64,000 nucleotides of DNA from JADGNZ01 sp963715895 (lineage in GTDB: Bacteria > Acidobacteriota > Thermoanaerobaculia > Gp7-AA8), in NCBI GenBank assembly GCA_963715895.1, contig OY970284.1, forward strand, positions 2,356,001 to 2,420,000, given 5' to 3'. This document shows, piece after piece, positions 48,857 to 56,738 of this stretch. The notes under the pieces are model-generated. The model searched no databases, was not told where the DNA came from, and worked only from the letters and a program-made list of their open reading frames with translations. Position 1 is the first letter of the stretch. Each line of letters starts with the position of its first letter. The position numbers and the translations under genes are program-made.

Positions 48857-49201
48857 TTAGTTTGCTTTGGTGCAGAGGCAGGGGCGGGAGGTCTCTTCGA
48901 TGATCTCGCCGCCGGACTGAATGGCAGGGGTCACGATCTCTCTCGTTCCGTCGCAGATGTCACACTGCTTGACGGGTTCGGAAGAAAGGGCTTTGGCGTG
49001 GGCCTCGCGGACGATGGGCGTGTTCTTCGGGAACCGCTTGTTTATGAAGGCGAGGACTTCGCGGGCGGCAGCCGGAGACACATCACCCCACACACGCAGA
49101 GCGTCGCCAGTGTCGAGGCTAAGACCGCCGCGAACGTGGAGCCGGGTAGGAAAGCTCCGGCCAGATAAATCGCACAAATGGCGTTCTGGGAGGGTAGACA
49201 T
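48857..49201 (-). CDS. Hypothetical zinc-binding-type protein
   Basis: A 114-aa protein with a C-terminal cysteine cluster (CDICDGTREIVTP, then RPCLC) like a zinc ribbon. The first half has SPAAAREVLAFINKRFPKNT. Not recognised. It lies one base after the next leftward gene. Confidence 0.55.
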   Translation of the reverse strand: MSTLPERHLCDLSGRSFPTRLHVRGGLSLDTGDALRVWGDVSPAAAREVLAFINKRFPKNTPIVREAHAKALSSEPVKQCDICDGTREIVTPAIQSGGEIIEETSRPCLCTKAN

Positions 49202-49202
49202 T

Positions 49203-49589
49203 TCATGATTCGGATTGGTTGATTGATTCGACCTTTAGGAGTTGGTTCTCGATGAGGTAGATGAACATCTTCGCGCGAGCGTCGGCTTCGGTGTGGGCAG
49301 ACTCCAAAAAAGGTGCGCTCTTGCCTATCTTTGCATAGCAGTAGTAATCGCCGAATCGTGCGCCCAGCATCTTTTTTACGCTGAAGCCATTCGGCAACAT
49401 CTCCCCGAGCTCCGCGACGGTGAAGGCGGCGCAGTACGGCTCGAACCGGGAAACGTCCAACGTCCATTCGTCCACGATTCCATTGATTTCGACCGCAGGT
49501 TGCCATCGAAAATAGCTTTCCTGCTTCACGCCAAGCTCCTTCAGTTTCTTTGCAAGGTCGAGGGAGCAGACCTGGTCTTCTAGTTTCAT
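49203..49589 (-). CDS. Conserved phage hypothetical protein
   Basis: A 128-aa protein starting MKLEDQVCSLDLAKKLKELG and containing VKQESYFRWQPAV, then FTVAELGEMLPNGFSVKKML. This opening pattern is familiar from many phage and mobile-element proteins of unknown role. The start overlaps the upstream stop by four bases. Confidence 0.65.
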   Translation of the reverse strand: MKLEDQVCSLDLAKKLKELGVKQESYFRWQPAVEINGIVDEWTLDVSRFEPYCAAFTVAELGEMLPNGFSVKKMLGARFGDYYCYAKIGKSAPFLESAHTEADARAKMFIYLIENQLLKVESINQSES

Positions 49590-50017
49590 GCTTCTGGATT
49601 GATTAGTTTTGCGACTTCCTCCGTCCAGGTGTCGGGGTGGGATTGGAAGGCGTGTAGAACTCTTCCTGTTTCCGCCTCCCATTGTGGGAAATACGCACCG
49701 TTTGATACGCAATTCTCGCATCCATCCCAGAGAGCATTCTCATTGTCCATGCCGATGAAGACATGACCATTTGAACATCCACCAGAACAAGGCCATATCT
49801 TCTCCGCATTTTCCTTCCTCAAGATGTCCATGAGGTCGAAGGCGGGAGTAGTAAGTTCCCAGCCTTCTTCTTTCGGTATGTCAACCACGGAATCCATGTA
49901 CTGCCAGCGCCCGGCTACTCTTCCGGTTGCAATTGAAGTAAGCTGCTTTCCGCTCTCACTCCTACATCCGAGAGAAACGAGATAGGCTGAAGTTTCTTTG
50001 TCTAGGTAGCGAGTCAT
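49586..50017 (-). CDS. Hypothetical phage protein
   Basis: A 143-aa protein, MTRYLDKETSAYLVSLGCRS, with four cysteines around GCSNGHVFIGMDNEN and GCENC. It is acidic overall. It has four-base overlaps with both neighbours. Not recognised. Confidence 0.55.
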   Translation of the reverse strand: MTRYLDKETSAYLVSLGCRSESGKQLTSIATGRVAGRWQYMDSVVDIPKEEGWELTTPAFDLMDILRKENAEKIWPCSGGCSNGHVFIGMDNENALWDGCENCVSNGAYFPQWEAETGRVLHAFQSHPDTWTEEVAKLINPEA

Positions 50018-50271
50018 GAATGCGCTGGGTGTGATTCAGGCTTTGATTCATATTCCTTGCATCCGCAGTCGGGAATGCAGCATTGGTTTTGCGCGTCGAT
50101 GTGCTGGCTCTGCATATCGCCGCAGACGCATTCGAGATCGTCAGTCATGCTGGGGATGCCCGACGGTTCGCGCTTGCAGTCTTCGAAATGGCCGCCGCCA
50201 TGACCGCCACACGATTCACACTTGGTTGAGGCCCACACGTTCATCTGTTCCGTGCTTGGTTCGTTTTTCAT
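50014..50271 (-). CDS. Cysteine-rich zinc-binding-type protein
   Basis: An 85-aa protein with nine cysteines and several histidines in pairs: CESCGGHGGGHFEDC, CVCGDMQSQH, CCIPDCGC. It probably holds two zinc knuckles. It resembles in style the protein at 22559. Its stop overlaps the next ATG by four bases. Confidence 0.55.
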   Translation of the reverse strand: MKNEPSTEQMNVWASTKCESCGGHGGGHFEDCKREPSGIPSMTDDLECVCGDMQSQHIDAQNQCCIPDCGCKEYESKPESHPAHS

Positions 50272-50686
50272 TTTCAGAAGAGATACTGGTTAATTTTGCT
50301 ACCGGAAGAAACAGCGCGGGGAAGCGAACCGCAGGCCCTGGGAATGCGCTGGAGGTGGGGGTCGGAGGTCCGTGTCCGCGTACGTGGTGGGAGTCGAACC
50401 CACTTGATTTATAGGGCCAGGTACCAAGCCCCGCGAACCGGACTAGTCCAGCTCGCATATTTCCCCCGTCTTCAGCGCACTCGCGGCAAGCGAGAGCATG
50501 TCCCGCGCCGCGCTGTCTCGTTTTTCAAATGTTCCGAGTGTGATGGCGGCAGGCTTGCCACTATGCGACGGGTTTTTCTCCCGTGCCTCTTTACCACTGT
50601 CTGCATGACCAGAGGCGCAACACCATCACAACTCAAGGAACACCCTAAGTTTAACGCCGTCAAGAAGGCTGTCAAGTGGATAACTT
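50272..50686. other. Non-coding gap with a tRNA T-arm-like fragment
   Basis: About 415 bases without a convincing gene. At 50385-50412 the minus strand reads like a T-arm (GTGGGTTCGACTCCCAC), but no matching acceptor or anticodon arm was found. ACGGG-tttttct-CCCGT near 50568-50590 is a short hairpin. It is possibly a promoter or small-RNA region for the leftward genes. Confidence 0.4.
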
Positions 50687-51160
50687 TTAGGCGGCTTTTT
50701 GGGACTCAGTGACGTGGGATTTATCCTGTAAGTAGGTTCGGGCGCGGGCTAGAAATGCCTCATCTTCAACGGCCGCCAAATTGACATTGCAACGGCGACA
50801 TAACAAGCCACGTACAATGCCAGTGTCGTGGGAGTGGTCAATGCAGGGGTCAACTTCGACAGTGAACTGGCGGAGGCAAAGCGGGCAGGTGTTGCCTTGC
50901 GCCGTCAGCATGCGCTCGTAGTCTTTAGGCGTGATCTTGTGTAACCGCAGTCGTACAGCGGTAGGCGGTTTCAGCCCAACGGGCATTGGATGTACGGTTT
51001 TGGCAAGGGGCGACTTGTAGCCGGTTAGAAGTTGATGGACTCGTGCACGCGAGATGTTGAAAAACCGGCCGATTTCGGAGTACGTTTTTCCTTCTTCGGC
51101 AAGCTTGCGCATTAGTTTTTGCCGGTCGGTTTTCATTTCTTCGAAAGGAAGGAGCCCCAT
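50687..51160 (-). CDS. Endonuclease VII-like HNH protein with N-terminal HTH
   Basis: A 157-aa protein. The first 50 residues are an HTH (LAEEGKTYSEIGRFFNISRA, VHQLL). The C-terminal part, TCPLCLRQF, CIDHSHDTGIVRGLLCRRCN, matches the recombination endonuclease VII/HNH motif (CxxC, DHxHxTGxxRGxxCxxCN). In phages these enzymes resolve branched DNA or act as homing nucleases. The ATG at 51160 is used; MKTDRQ eight codons in (51136) is equally possible, and both have weak ribosome-binding sites. Confidence 0.75.
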   Translation of the reverse strand: MGLLPFEEMKTDRQKLMRKLAEEGKTYSEIGRFFNISRARVHQLLTGYKSPLAKTVHPMPVGLKPPTAVRLRLHKITPKDYERMLTAQGNTCPLCLRQFTVEVDPCIDHSHDTGIVRGLLCRRCNVNLAAVEDEAFLARARTYLQDKSHVTESQKAA

Positions 51161-51221
51161 GACCTAAAGAGTAAGGGATGCAATGATGGCGTCAAGGGGA
51201 GCGCGGTGCTACGATTCCAGA

Positions 51222-51959
51222 ATGGCTGACAAAGAGGCGCTCGCCGCGCGTCCGACAGCGGGAGAATTCTTCCGAGCTTTCCGTACGACATGGCTTTCGG
51301 CGATGTCCGGGGTTCTGGGTGTGGCAGCGTGGTTTGCAAGCGTGCTGCTGCCCGGCATCGCAGCTCCGAAGATTCTCGGTGCTGCATCGATGTTTGCGGT
51401 TGTGCTAGGAGCCTATGGCGTGTGGGCTGCGGAGCGGGCCGCGCGAATCGGAGCGGAGAAGATGGTCGATACGAAGCGACCACGGATTGTCCCGGAGCTC
51501 GCCCTTGCGGCGGGGAGCCGTCAATCTCTCACACTCTATCTGACGAATGTGGGCGATTGGGCGGCGCGGGAAGTGTCGGTGTCTCCCCTCGGTCCTGAGG
51601 GCTACTCGCACGTTACGTTTGACATCGTGCCTGTTCTGAATGGCGGCGGCACGAGAACGCAATTGAACGCGCGTTTTAGTGGCAGCGCGCACGAGCACAA
51701 TCTCGACGAGGTTTTGGGAACGTCTGACGTAGTAGGTTTTATTGGAGCGCGGCGCGCACAGCTCGCGGCGGGCCAAGGGCATTTGCCGGCTGAACGGCCC
51801 GAGCACGGGCAGTCAGTGACGATAAGTTACTATGATGTGCACACGGCTAGAGAATTTGTCGAGCAGTTCGCGATCGATTTTGTGGAGCCCGTGAGTAGGA
51901 TTCCAAACGACGGGCACTGGGTCATCCGCGCTGTTCCGAGCGCTCAGGCAGCCACGTGA
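51222..51959 (+). CDS. Membrane protein with a soluble C-terminal domain
   Basis: A 245-aa protein: two hydrophobic segments near the N-terminus (about 22-45 and 48-68, AAWFASVLLPGIAAPKILGA, MFAVVLGAYGVWAAE) then a 170-residue beta-rich domain with SRQSLTLYLTNVGDWAAREV, an Ig-like 'NxGxxxAxxV' pattern. It is transcribed opposite to the late genes with its own terminator, typical of lysogenic-conversion genes. Not recognised. Confidence 0.55.
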   Translation: MADKEALAARPTAGEFFRAFRTTWLSAMSGVLGVAAWFASVLLPGIAAPKILGAASMFAVVLGAYGVWAAERAARIGAEKMVDTKRPRIVPELALAAGSRQSLTLYLTNVGDWAAREVSVSPLGPEGYSHVTFDIVPVLNGGGTRTQLNARFSGSAHEHNLDEVLGTSDVVGFIGARRAQLAAGQGHLPAERPEHGQSVTISYYDVHTAREFVEQFAIDFVEPVSRIPNDGHWVIRAVPSAQAAT

Positions 51960-51969
51960 AGCGAGCAAA

Positions 51970-51993
51970 GAAAAACCCCGCACAGAGGCGGGG
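51970..51993. terminator. Bidirectional terminator
   Basis: CCCCGC (51976-51981) and GCGGGG (51988-51993) flank ACAGAG. Leftward the stem is followed by TTTTT CTTT (complement of 51968-51975), rightward by TAGTTTCTT. It separates two convergent genes (ends 51959 and 52001). Confidence 0.75.
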
Positions 51994-52000
51994 TAGTTTC

Positions 52001-52342
52001 TTACCAGAACTCGAAGTTCTGGCCCTGCGCGTAGGCTAGAGCCATACCCGCGGCCATCTCGATTGCGTCTGCGCGATCGTCATCGTCGAGGTCCCAGTCC
52101 ATCACGATTTCGAGAACGCGCGGGAACACCTTCCGACATTGCCTCGGAGTCAGGTGTCCGTCGCAATCGGAGTGATTGAGCAGTGGCACAAGGGCGTCGT
52201 CTATGCCAGACCAGTCTCTCGTTCCACCGAAGCCATCCATGTCGTTAAGATTGAAGTTGACGTGCTTGGCGAGACGCTCTCGAAAATCGTTGAAACCGCT
52301 GTAGGACCAATGCGCCCTGGCGTGGGAAAAATCTAAACCCAT
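52001..52342 (-). CDS. Conserved hypothetical phage/bacterial protein
   Basis: A 113-aa acidic protein starting MGLDFSHARAHWSYSGFNDF with LLNHSDCDGHLTPRQCRKVF, a pattern shared by many phage and bacterial proteins of unknown function (a memory-based match). DWDLDDDDRADAIEMAAGMA forms an acidic helix. It ends at the shared terminator. Confidence 0.7.
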   Translation of the reverse strand: MGLDFSHARAHWSYSGFNDFRERLAKHVNFNLNDMDGFGGTRDWSGIDDALVPLLNHSDCDGHLTPRQCRKVFPRVLEIVMDWDLDDDDRADAIEMAAGMALAYAQGQNFEFW

Positions 52343-52448
52343 GTTGTTATTGATTGGCCGGATTCGACTAGGTCCGGTTGCGCGGCGACACGTCGGATTT
52401 CAGGTTAACTCTGGACCCGTGGCCTCGCATCGCCGCGTTCAGTTCGGA

Positions 52449-53108
52449 GCGGGCGAAGTCAAGGAGGAACGTCCTTAGGAAGCCGGCAATTCGGTGACGT
52501 TCGGAATCTAAAGCATGCCACCGAATTGCCGGCATTCATAGCGTCGTAGTTCCTTGACCGCCCGCTACACTGAAACGCACGCGATGCTATTCGTGACCGG
52601 AGAGTGTTTCTCGTCGCCGGGCTTCGGCTTTGTCCGCGAGCGGAGCCCTAAGAGAGTAGCGAGCAGCCTGGAATCGGCAACGATAGGCTCCCGTCCATAC
52701 GCCGTGGCGTATGGCACCTCCCTGCGCCCGGTGCAAATAGCTCATGCGGGGAATGGCTGCCGGCTTCGGGCACCGGGCGCAGGGAGGTGATCCAGTCAAC
52801 CAGTCTTCCAGTCCGCCACACGGTGCCTGAGCGGTGAGCGAAACCTGTAGCCGGTCAGGCTGCAGGCGACAGCGTCGGGTACCTTGCACCGTAGCGGTAG
52901 ACGATAGTCGGTAGCGGAGCCGTGCCGGTAGGCGCGGTGGATGCCGGTTAGGCAGCCAGTGAAAGGTACCCGACGATAGTAGGGCACCGTGTGGCGCTTC
53001 AGTCAAGGGCGATAAGCCCTTCCCGTTCCGCGAGTTCGCGGTCTCTCCAGTGCTAACTGGTTCCCTCGCGACGTGTCGCGCCGGGGCTACAGGCGCGAAA
53101 TACGCCTG
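52449..53108 (+). ncRNA. Large ornate structured RNA candidate (about 660 nt)
   Basis: A gap of 860 bases with no credible gene is packed with perfect helices: GCGGGC/GTCAAGGA (52449-52465) with 52551-52565, enclosing a 15-bp stem (52482-52496 with 52519-52533); CCATACGC with GCGTATGG (52695-52714); a 20-bp perfect stem (52715-52734 with 52770-52789); GCCACACGGTGCC (52815-52827) with 52983-52995, enclosing a 13-bp stem (52873-52885 with 52963-52975) and small hairpins; then AAGGGC/GCCCTT (53005-53021), CCAGT/ACTGG (53048-53061), CGCGA/TCGCG (53067-53080), CAGGCG/CGCCTG (53090-53108). Two G-U wobbles (T52848-G52862, T52923-G52934) are allowed only on the plus strand, the strand of the next gene. 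Size and nesting recall GOLLD/ROOL-type phage RNAs, but homology is not claimed. Confidence 0.7.
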
Positions 53109-53204
53109 TGGATATCTAGCGCATTGTGCGGATTGCGGCGTCTAGCAATCTACGGAGCGCGCCTTAATGTGAAGTCAGGCCACTGACAACTGAAAGGAGA
53201 ACCT

Positions 53205-54257
53205 ATGAGCGAGAATCGGCCTGATTTCCGCGCCATTAAAGCGCGAGTCACAATGGGTGATGTTCTGGCGAAGTACGGGATCGAGCTTCGAAAGCTGAAC
53301 GGGACGACGGGGAGAGGAAAATGCCCTCTTCCCACGCATGACCCGGAGGCTAAGGAAGATACGTTCAACGTCGATCTCGGGAAGAACGTGTGGGCGTGTC
53401 ATTCGTCTTCGTGCGTCGCCGGCAGGAATGCGGCGAAGCGCGGCGGTGGAGGACTCAAAAAGGGCGGGGATGTCCTCGAATTCGTGCAGTACATGGAAAA
53501 GGCTTCATCGCTCCGGGTCGCAGGCGAGAAGCTGGAGGCGTGGTTCGGTCCCTTCGGGGACAGTGCCGCTTCCCCAGTCGAGAGAATCGAGGTCGAATCC
53601 GCACCGAATAAGCCGCTCGGATTCGAGTTGAAGGACATCGGCCATAGGCACGCCTCGCTCGCGGCGAGAGGCTTCGACGAGGAAGAGTGCGAGTATCTGG
53701 GCGTCGGTTTCTTTCCGGGCAAAGGCTCGATGGCGGGGCGGATTGTCTTCCCGATTCACAACGCCGACGGGCAGCTCGTGGGTTACGCGGGACGCCTGGC
53801 GGACGCGGCCGAGTCTAACGGCGATCCGCGCTGGAGATTTCCTGTCGGGTTCCAGAAATCGCGCGAGCTCTACAACCTGCACCGCGTCGAATCTGAGGAC
53901 TGGACGGAGGTCATCGTCGTCGAGTCATTCTGGGGAGTTCTGGCGTGCGTCCGCGCCGGCATCATGAACGCGGTCGCGGTCATGGGAACGTCGATTTCCG
54001 ACTGGCAAGCAGAGATGCTCGCGCACCGGTTTGGACGCGTGGTGTTGCTCCTCGACGGCGACGAATACGGGCGGGAAGCGATCGGCGCTGCGGTTCACAA
54101 GCTCGTGATGGCGGAGGTGGGACACGTCGATATCGTCTTCCTTCCGAAAGGCGAGCAGCCCGACACGCTGTTGCCGGACGATCTGCGGAGGCTTCTGCGG
54201 TTCGCGGATATGCCGTTTGCCTGGACGCTTGCCGACGAAACGGCTGCGGTCATGTGA
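53205..54257 (+). CDS. CHC2/TOPRIM DNA primase-like protein
   Basis: A 350-aa protein after a good AAAGGAG site. The N-terminus has a CHC2-type zinc finger (C40-x4-H45 ... C65-x4-C70 in GKCPLPTHD and WACHSSSC). Residues about 235-300 form a TOPRIM domain: VIVVESFWGVLACVRAG with the catalytic glutamate, and LLLDGDEYGREA with the metal-binding D-x-D. It lacks a helicase domain, so it is shorter than T7 gp4. It would make primers for phage replication. The ornate RNA candidate ends about 95 bases upstream on the same strand. Confidence 0.85.
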   Translation: MSENRPDFRAIKARVTMGDVLAKYGIELRKLNGTTGRGKCPLPTHDPEAKEDTFNVDLGKNVWACHSSSCVAGRNAAKRGGGGLKKGGDVLEFVQYMEKASSLRVAGEKLEAWFGPFGDSAASPVERIEVESAPNKPLGFELKDIGHRHASLAARGFDEEECEYLGVGFFPGKGSMAGRIVFPIHNADGQLVGYAGRLADAAESNGDPRWRFPVGFQKSRELYNLHRVESEDWTEVIVVESFWGVLACVRAGIMNAVAVMGTSISDWQAEMLAHRFGRVVLLLDGDEYGREAIGAAVHKLVMAEVGHVDIVFLPKGEQPDTLLPDDLRRLLRFADMPFAWTLADETAAVM

Positions 54258-54263
54258 TTCGAA

Positions 54264-54296
54264 GGCCCACGGGGATCCCCGTGGGCCTATTTTCTT
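54264..54296 (+). terminator. Strong terminator after the primase gene
   Basis: GGCCCACGGG, loop GATC, CCCGTGGGCC (54264-54287), a perfect ten-bp stem, followed by TATTTTCTT. It also lies at the 3' end of the leftward gene at 54295 and may serve both. Confidence 0.85.
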
Positions 54297-54462
54297 ACTT
54301 CGATTTCTCGGATTTGGCAGGGCGGCCGCGCTTGCCGTGGCCGAGCTGCTTCAACTGTTCGTCGATGCCGTCGCGTTGCTTGAGGAGCGTTTGGACGGCG
54401 GTTTCACGGGCGGCCTGGAGCTGCTTTTCGAGTTCGAGGACTGGCTGAAGGACTGAGGACAT
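54295..54462 (-). CDS. Small coiled-coil protein with AT-hook-like tail (55 aa)
   Basis: MSSVLQPVLELEKQLQAARE then a helical coiled coil (LLKQRDGIDEQLKQLGHG) and KRGRPAKSEKSK, where GRP flanked by basic residues resembles an AT-hook. The ribosome-binding site AGGAGGGTGA is ideal. It is the last gene of the leftward ATPase operon (stop of the ATPase at 54471, eight bases away), so it may bind DNA for that system. Confidence 0.65.
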   Translation of the reverse strand: MSSVLQPVLELEKQLQAARETAVQTLLKQRDGIDEQLKQLGHGKRGRPAKSEKSK

Positions 54463-54470
54463 TCACCCTC

Positions 54471-55718
54471 CTATGCGGCTAAGAAGCGGTTGATGTTCGA
54501 TTCGATGATCTCGCGCGGGACTGCGTAGTTGTTCCGCGTCCAGGCAAGCACACGGCTTCGTTTGGCCTCCTTTCCTGTCGGCTGTGGGGGAAGGATTCCC
54601 GCGAAGGGAATCGGGTCGGTGGTGAGGCCGTCGCGGAGCGTGCGGCCGTACCACTGGAAGGCGGGAAGGCGCTGGAGGGTGCGAGCTTCGGGTATCGGAA
54701 GCTCCTTGGCGAGCCGCTCGGCGTCAGAGCCGCTCACTCGCCCGATCACGAGCGACTCGACGTTCGTAAAGACGGCGTGCTCTGAGCCTTCCGGGAGCTG
54801 TTCGATTCCTTGGTCGGCGATCGTGAGGGCGATGTTGTATTTGCGGGTCTCATTGAGGAACTGCTCGGCGTTCCGGCCGCGGGTGAACTTGTGGAACTCG
54901 TCGATCACGAGCGCGTGGAAGGGGCGGCGCGTTGTCTTCTGGCGCTCAAGCCCGGCATGCAGGAGTTCGGACTGAATGAGGTGCGCGAGAATGGTGGCGA
55001 TGTCGTCGCCGAGTTCTCCGACAGAGAGACGGCAGACGAGAATCTTCGAGCTGTCGAGAATGTCGGCGAAATCGAGGCCGGTCACTCCTCCGATCACATG
55101 CCGGAGAACAGGCTGCATGAACGTGTTGAACTTGTTCGTCGGAGGTGCACCGGCAGCTTCAGCCTGGCGCTTGTCCCACTCCTCGAGAGTCTTTTTGAAA
55201 TAGGCGCGCGCGTACGGACTCTTGGCGCGGGCTGATAGCCTCTCGACGTAGTCGCGCGACATGAAGGCGCGGTCGAAGTGGAGAAGCGTCGGGTTGGGAA
55301 CGACGTCGAGAATTGCCTCGGCGATGTTTCTCGCCATGAAGTCGGACTGCGGTCCCCACGAGTTCGCCCAGGTGGTAGCGACGACTTCGATGGCGTCCTT
55401 CGCCCGTTTGTATCGCTCGCGGCCGTGAAGAGGATTCATCTGCACGAAGCGATCGGCGTCCGGAGTCGGAGCAAAAACGATCACGTCTTTGATGCGATCG
55501 CGCGGGACCATCCCGAGTGTCCAGTCGGCGAGCTCGCCGTGCGGGTCCTGCAGGGTGAAGCCGGCGCCGGAGCGGAGGTAGGAAGCAAGGATGCTTTTGA
55601 GGAGCGTGCTCTTGCCGGAGCCGGTCGCGCCGATGATGGCTGTCCGCTTAGTGCTGTCGATCTCGAAGGGCGAATCCCAGCCCCAAAGGCGACGGCCGAG
55701 CCCGAGAGGAATCAGCAT
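54471..55718 (-). CDS. TraD/HerA-type conjugation-like ATPase 1
   Basis: A 415-aa protein. Walker A is GATGSGKSTLL (K36) and Walker B is HALVIDEFHKF (near residue 270), with sensor-type TIADQGIEQLPEG after it. The fold is that of VirD4/TraD coupling and HerA-type DNA pumps: DPHGELADWTLG after the P-loop and RQKTTRRPFHALVIDEF before the end. There is no N-terminal membrane segment. Such ATPases move DNA through membranes or into compartments. In this prophage it lies in a block with a second such ATPase and a replication-relaxation protein, not with packaging genes. Confidence 0.8.
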   Translation of the reverse strand: MLIPLGLGRRLWGWDSPFEIDSTKRTAIIGATGSGKSTLLKSILASYLRSGAGFTLQDPHGELADWTLGMVPRDRIKDVIVFAPTPDADRFVQMNPLHGRERYKRAKDAIEVVATTWANSWGPQSDFMARNIAEAILDVVPNPTLLHFDRAFMSRDYVERLSARAKSPYARAYFKKTLEEWDKRQAEAAGAPPTNKFNTFMQPVLRHVIGGVTGLDFADILDSSKILVCRLSVGELGDDIATILAHLIQSELLHAGLERQKTTRRPFHALVIDEFHKFTRGRNAEQFLNETRKYNIALTIADQGIEQLPEGSEHAVFTNVESLVIGRVSGSDAERLAKELPIPEARTLQRLPAFQWYGRTLRDGLTTDPIPFAGILPPQPTGKEAKRSRVLAWTRNNYAVPREIIESNINRFLAA

Positions 55719-55733
55719 AGGGAAGCCCCGAAC

Positions 55734-55773
55734 CCCGCCCCTACAGCGGACGGGAAACGCCCTGAGGGGCGGG
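55734..55773. other. GC-rich stem-loop in the ATPase 1 leader
   Basis: CCCGCCCCT (55734-55742) pairs with AGGGGCGGG (55765-55773). It lies in the gap between the leftward gene at 55828 and ATPase 1 (start 55718), about 16 bases before the start codon, so it may limit translation or end the upstream message. Confidence 0.45.
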
Positions 55774-55827
55774 TATTGGGAGCGCGGCCGGGACGCTTTC
55801 CGCCCGACCTAAGGGGTGCGAATTTCA

Positions 55828-56673
55828 TCATAGCAACTGCGTGTCGGTTAGGGAGTAGGCGCGCTGTTCGTAGTCTTTCGGCGTGACGTAGATGCGCTCG
55901 TCGCCGGAGAGGGCGCTTTCGAAATCGGTGATCCAGAATTTGCGGCTGTCGAGGACTCCTCCGAGCGCATGCAGTTTCGCGGCGAAGTTGCGAGCCTTCT
56001 TCGGCGTCGCGACAACGAAGAGGACGCGGAAATCCGGATAGTGGAACTTGTCCTGGAAGAGTCCGCGGTCGTAGTAGGTCTGGAAGGATTCCGCTTTCCT
56101 CACGCGAGCGGAGACGGCGCGGCGGTCCTCGTAGTGATGCTCGGATGTGTTCTCGACTTCGAGGAAGAACGAGGGGAAAGAGCCTGCGGATTCGATGTAG
56201 AAAAAGCCGTCCGCGAGAACGTGTTCATCCGGGCCTTCGCCCCAGCGGTCATAGAGGTTGTAGTGGTGCTGCGTCCAGCGGAGCGCGGAGCCGTACTTCT
56301 TCCAGAGCATGTGATGGAAAGAGACGACGAGCCGGTCATGAACGAGCTTGTTGTTCGAACGCTTCCGCTCGACCGCATGCACGCGTTCGGATATCCAGCC
56401 GGAGCGGTAGGCAAGATCGAAGGTCGGCTGCGCGGGATACCAGATGATCTCGCCCCACTTGTTGTCGGGAGGATCAACAGAGCGCAGGTAGCCGAGCCCT
56501 TCGGTCGACGTGGGGCCGCGCTTCCTCGGGGCGAAGCCGAGCGTCTGCAGGCGGCGGCGAACGCTCACGATATTGCGGCCGGTCAGGGCCTGCACTTCGG
56601 AAGGAGTGAGGAGGTAGAAATTGGTGAAATGACGGAGGATTTCTTCGTCGTCTTTTGTCAGTTTTGCGGGCAC
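55828..56673 (-). CDS. Replication-relaxation family protein (PF13814-like)
   Basis: A 281-aa protein. An N-terminal HTH (LTPSEVQALTGRNIVSVRRR) is followed by HDRLVVSFHHMLWKKYG and a strand set D-G-F-F-Y-I-E then FFLEVENTSEHH, which matches the family's His, Asp and ExE positions and resembles a PD-(D/E)XK nuclease core. The C-terminal part has RVLFVVATPKKARNF. The family is found on plasmids and integrative elements next to TraD-type ATPases and is thought to act at replication or transfer origins. Here it lies between two such ATPases. Confidence 0.7.
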   Translation of the reverse strand: MPAKLTKDDEEILRHFTNFYLLTPSEVQALTGRNIVSVRRRLQTLGFAPRKRGPTSTEGLGYLRSVDPPDNKWGEIIWYPAQPTFDLAYRSGWISERVHAVERKRSNNKLVHDRLVVSFHHMLWKKYGSALRWTQHHYNLYDRWGEGPDEHVLADGFFYIESAGSFPSFFLEVENTSEHHYEDRRAVSARVRKAESFQTYYDRGLFQDKFHYPDFRVLFVVATPKKARNFAAKLHALGGVLDSRKFWITDFESALSGDERIYVTPKDYEQRAYSLTDTQLL

Positions 56674-56738
56674 GCATTTACGTTAACGCGCGGTCAGAAA
56701 TCCGCAAGATAGGCTGGGTTTGTGGCGTAACTGGCGGA

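Noticed and set aside
50385..50412. tRNA on the minus strand suggested by a T-arm-like GTGGGTTCGACTCCCAC
   Set aside because: No seven-bp acceptor stem, D-arm or anticodon arm could be paired around it, so it is at most a fragment or chance match.
52554..53006. Open frames inside the ornate RNA region
   Set aside because: They lack ribosome-binding sites and sensible products and cross long perfect stems.
52449..53108. Retron or HEARO/IscB-type RNA
   Set aside because: No reverse transcriptase or IscB gene is adjacent. The nearest HNH gene (50687-51160) is an endonuclease VII-like protein on the other strand.
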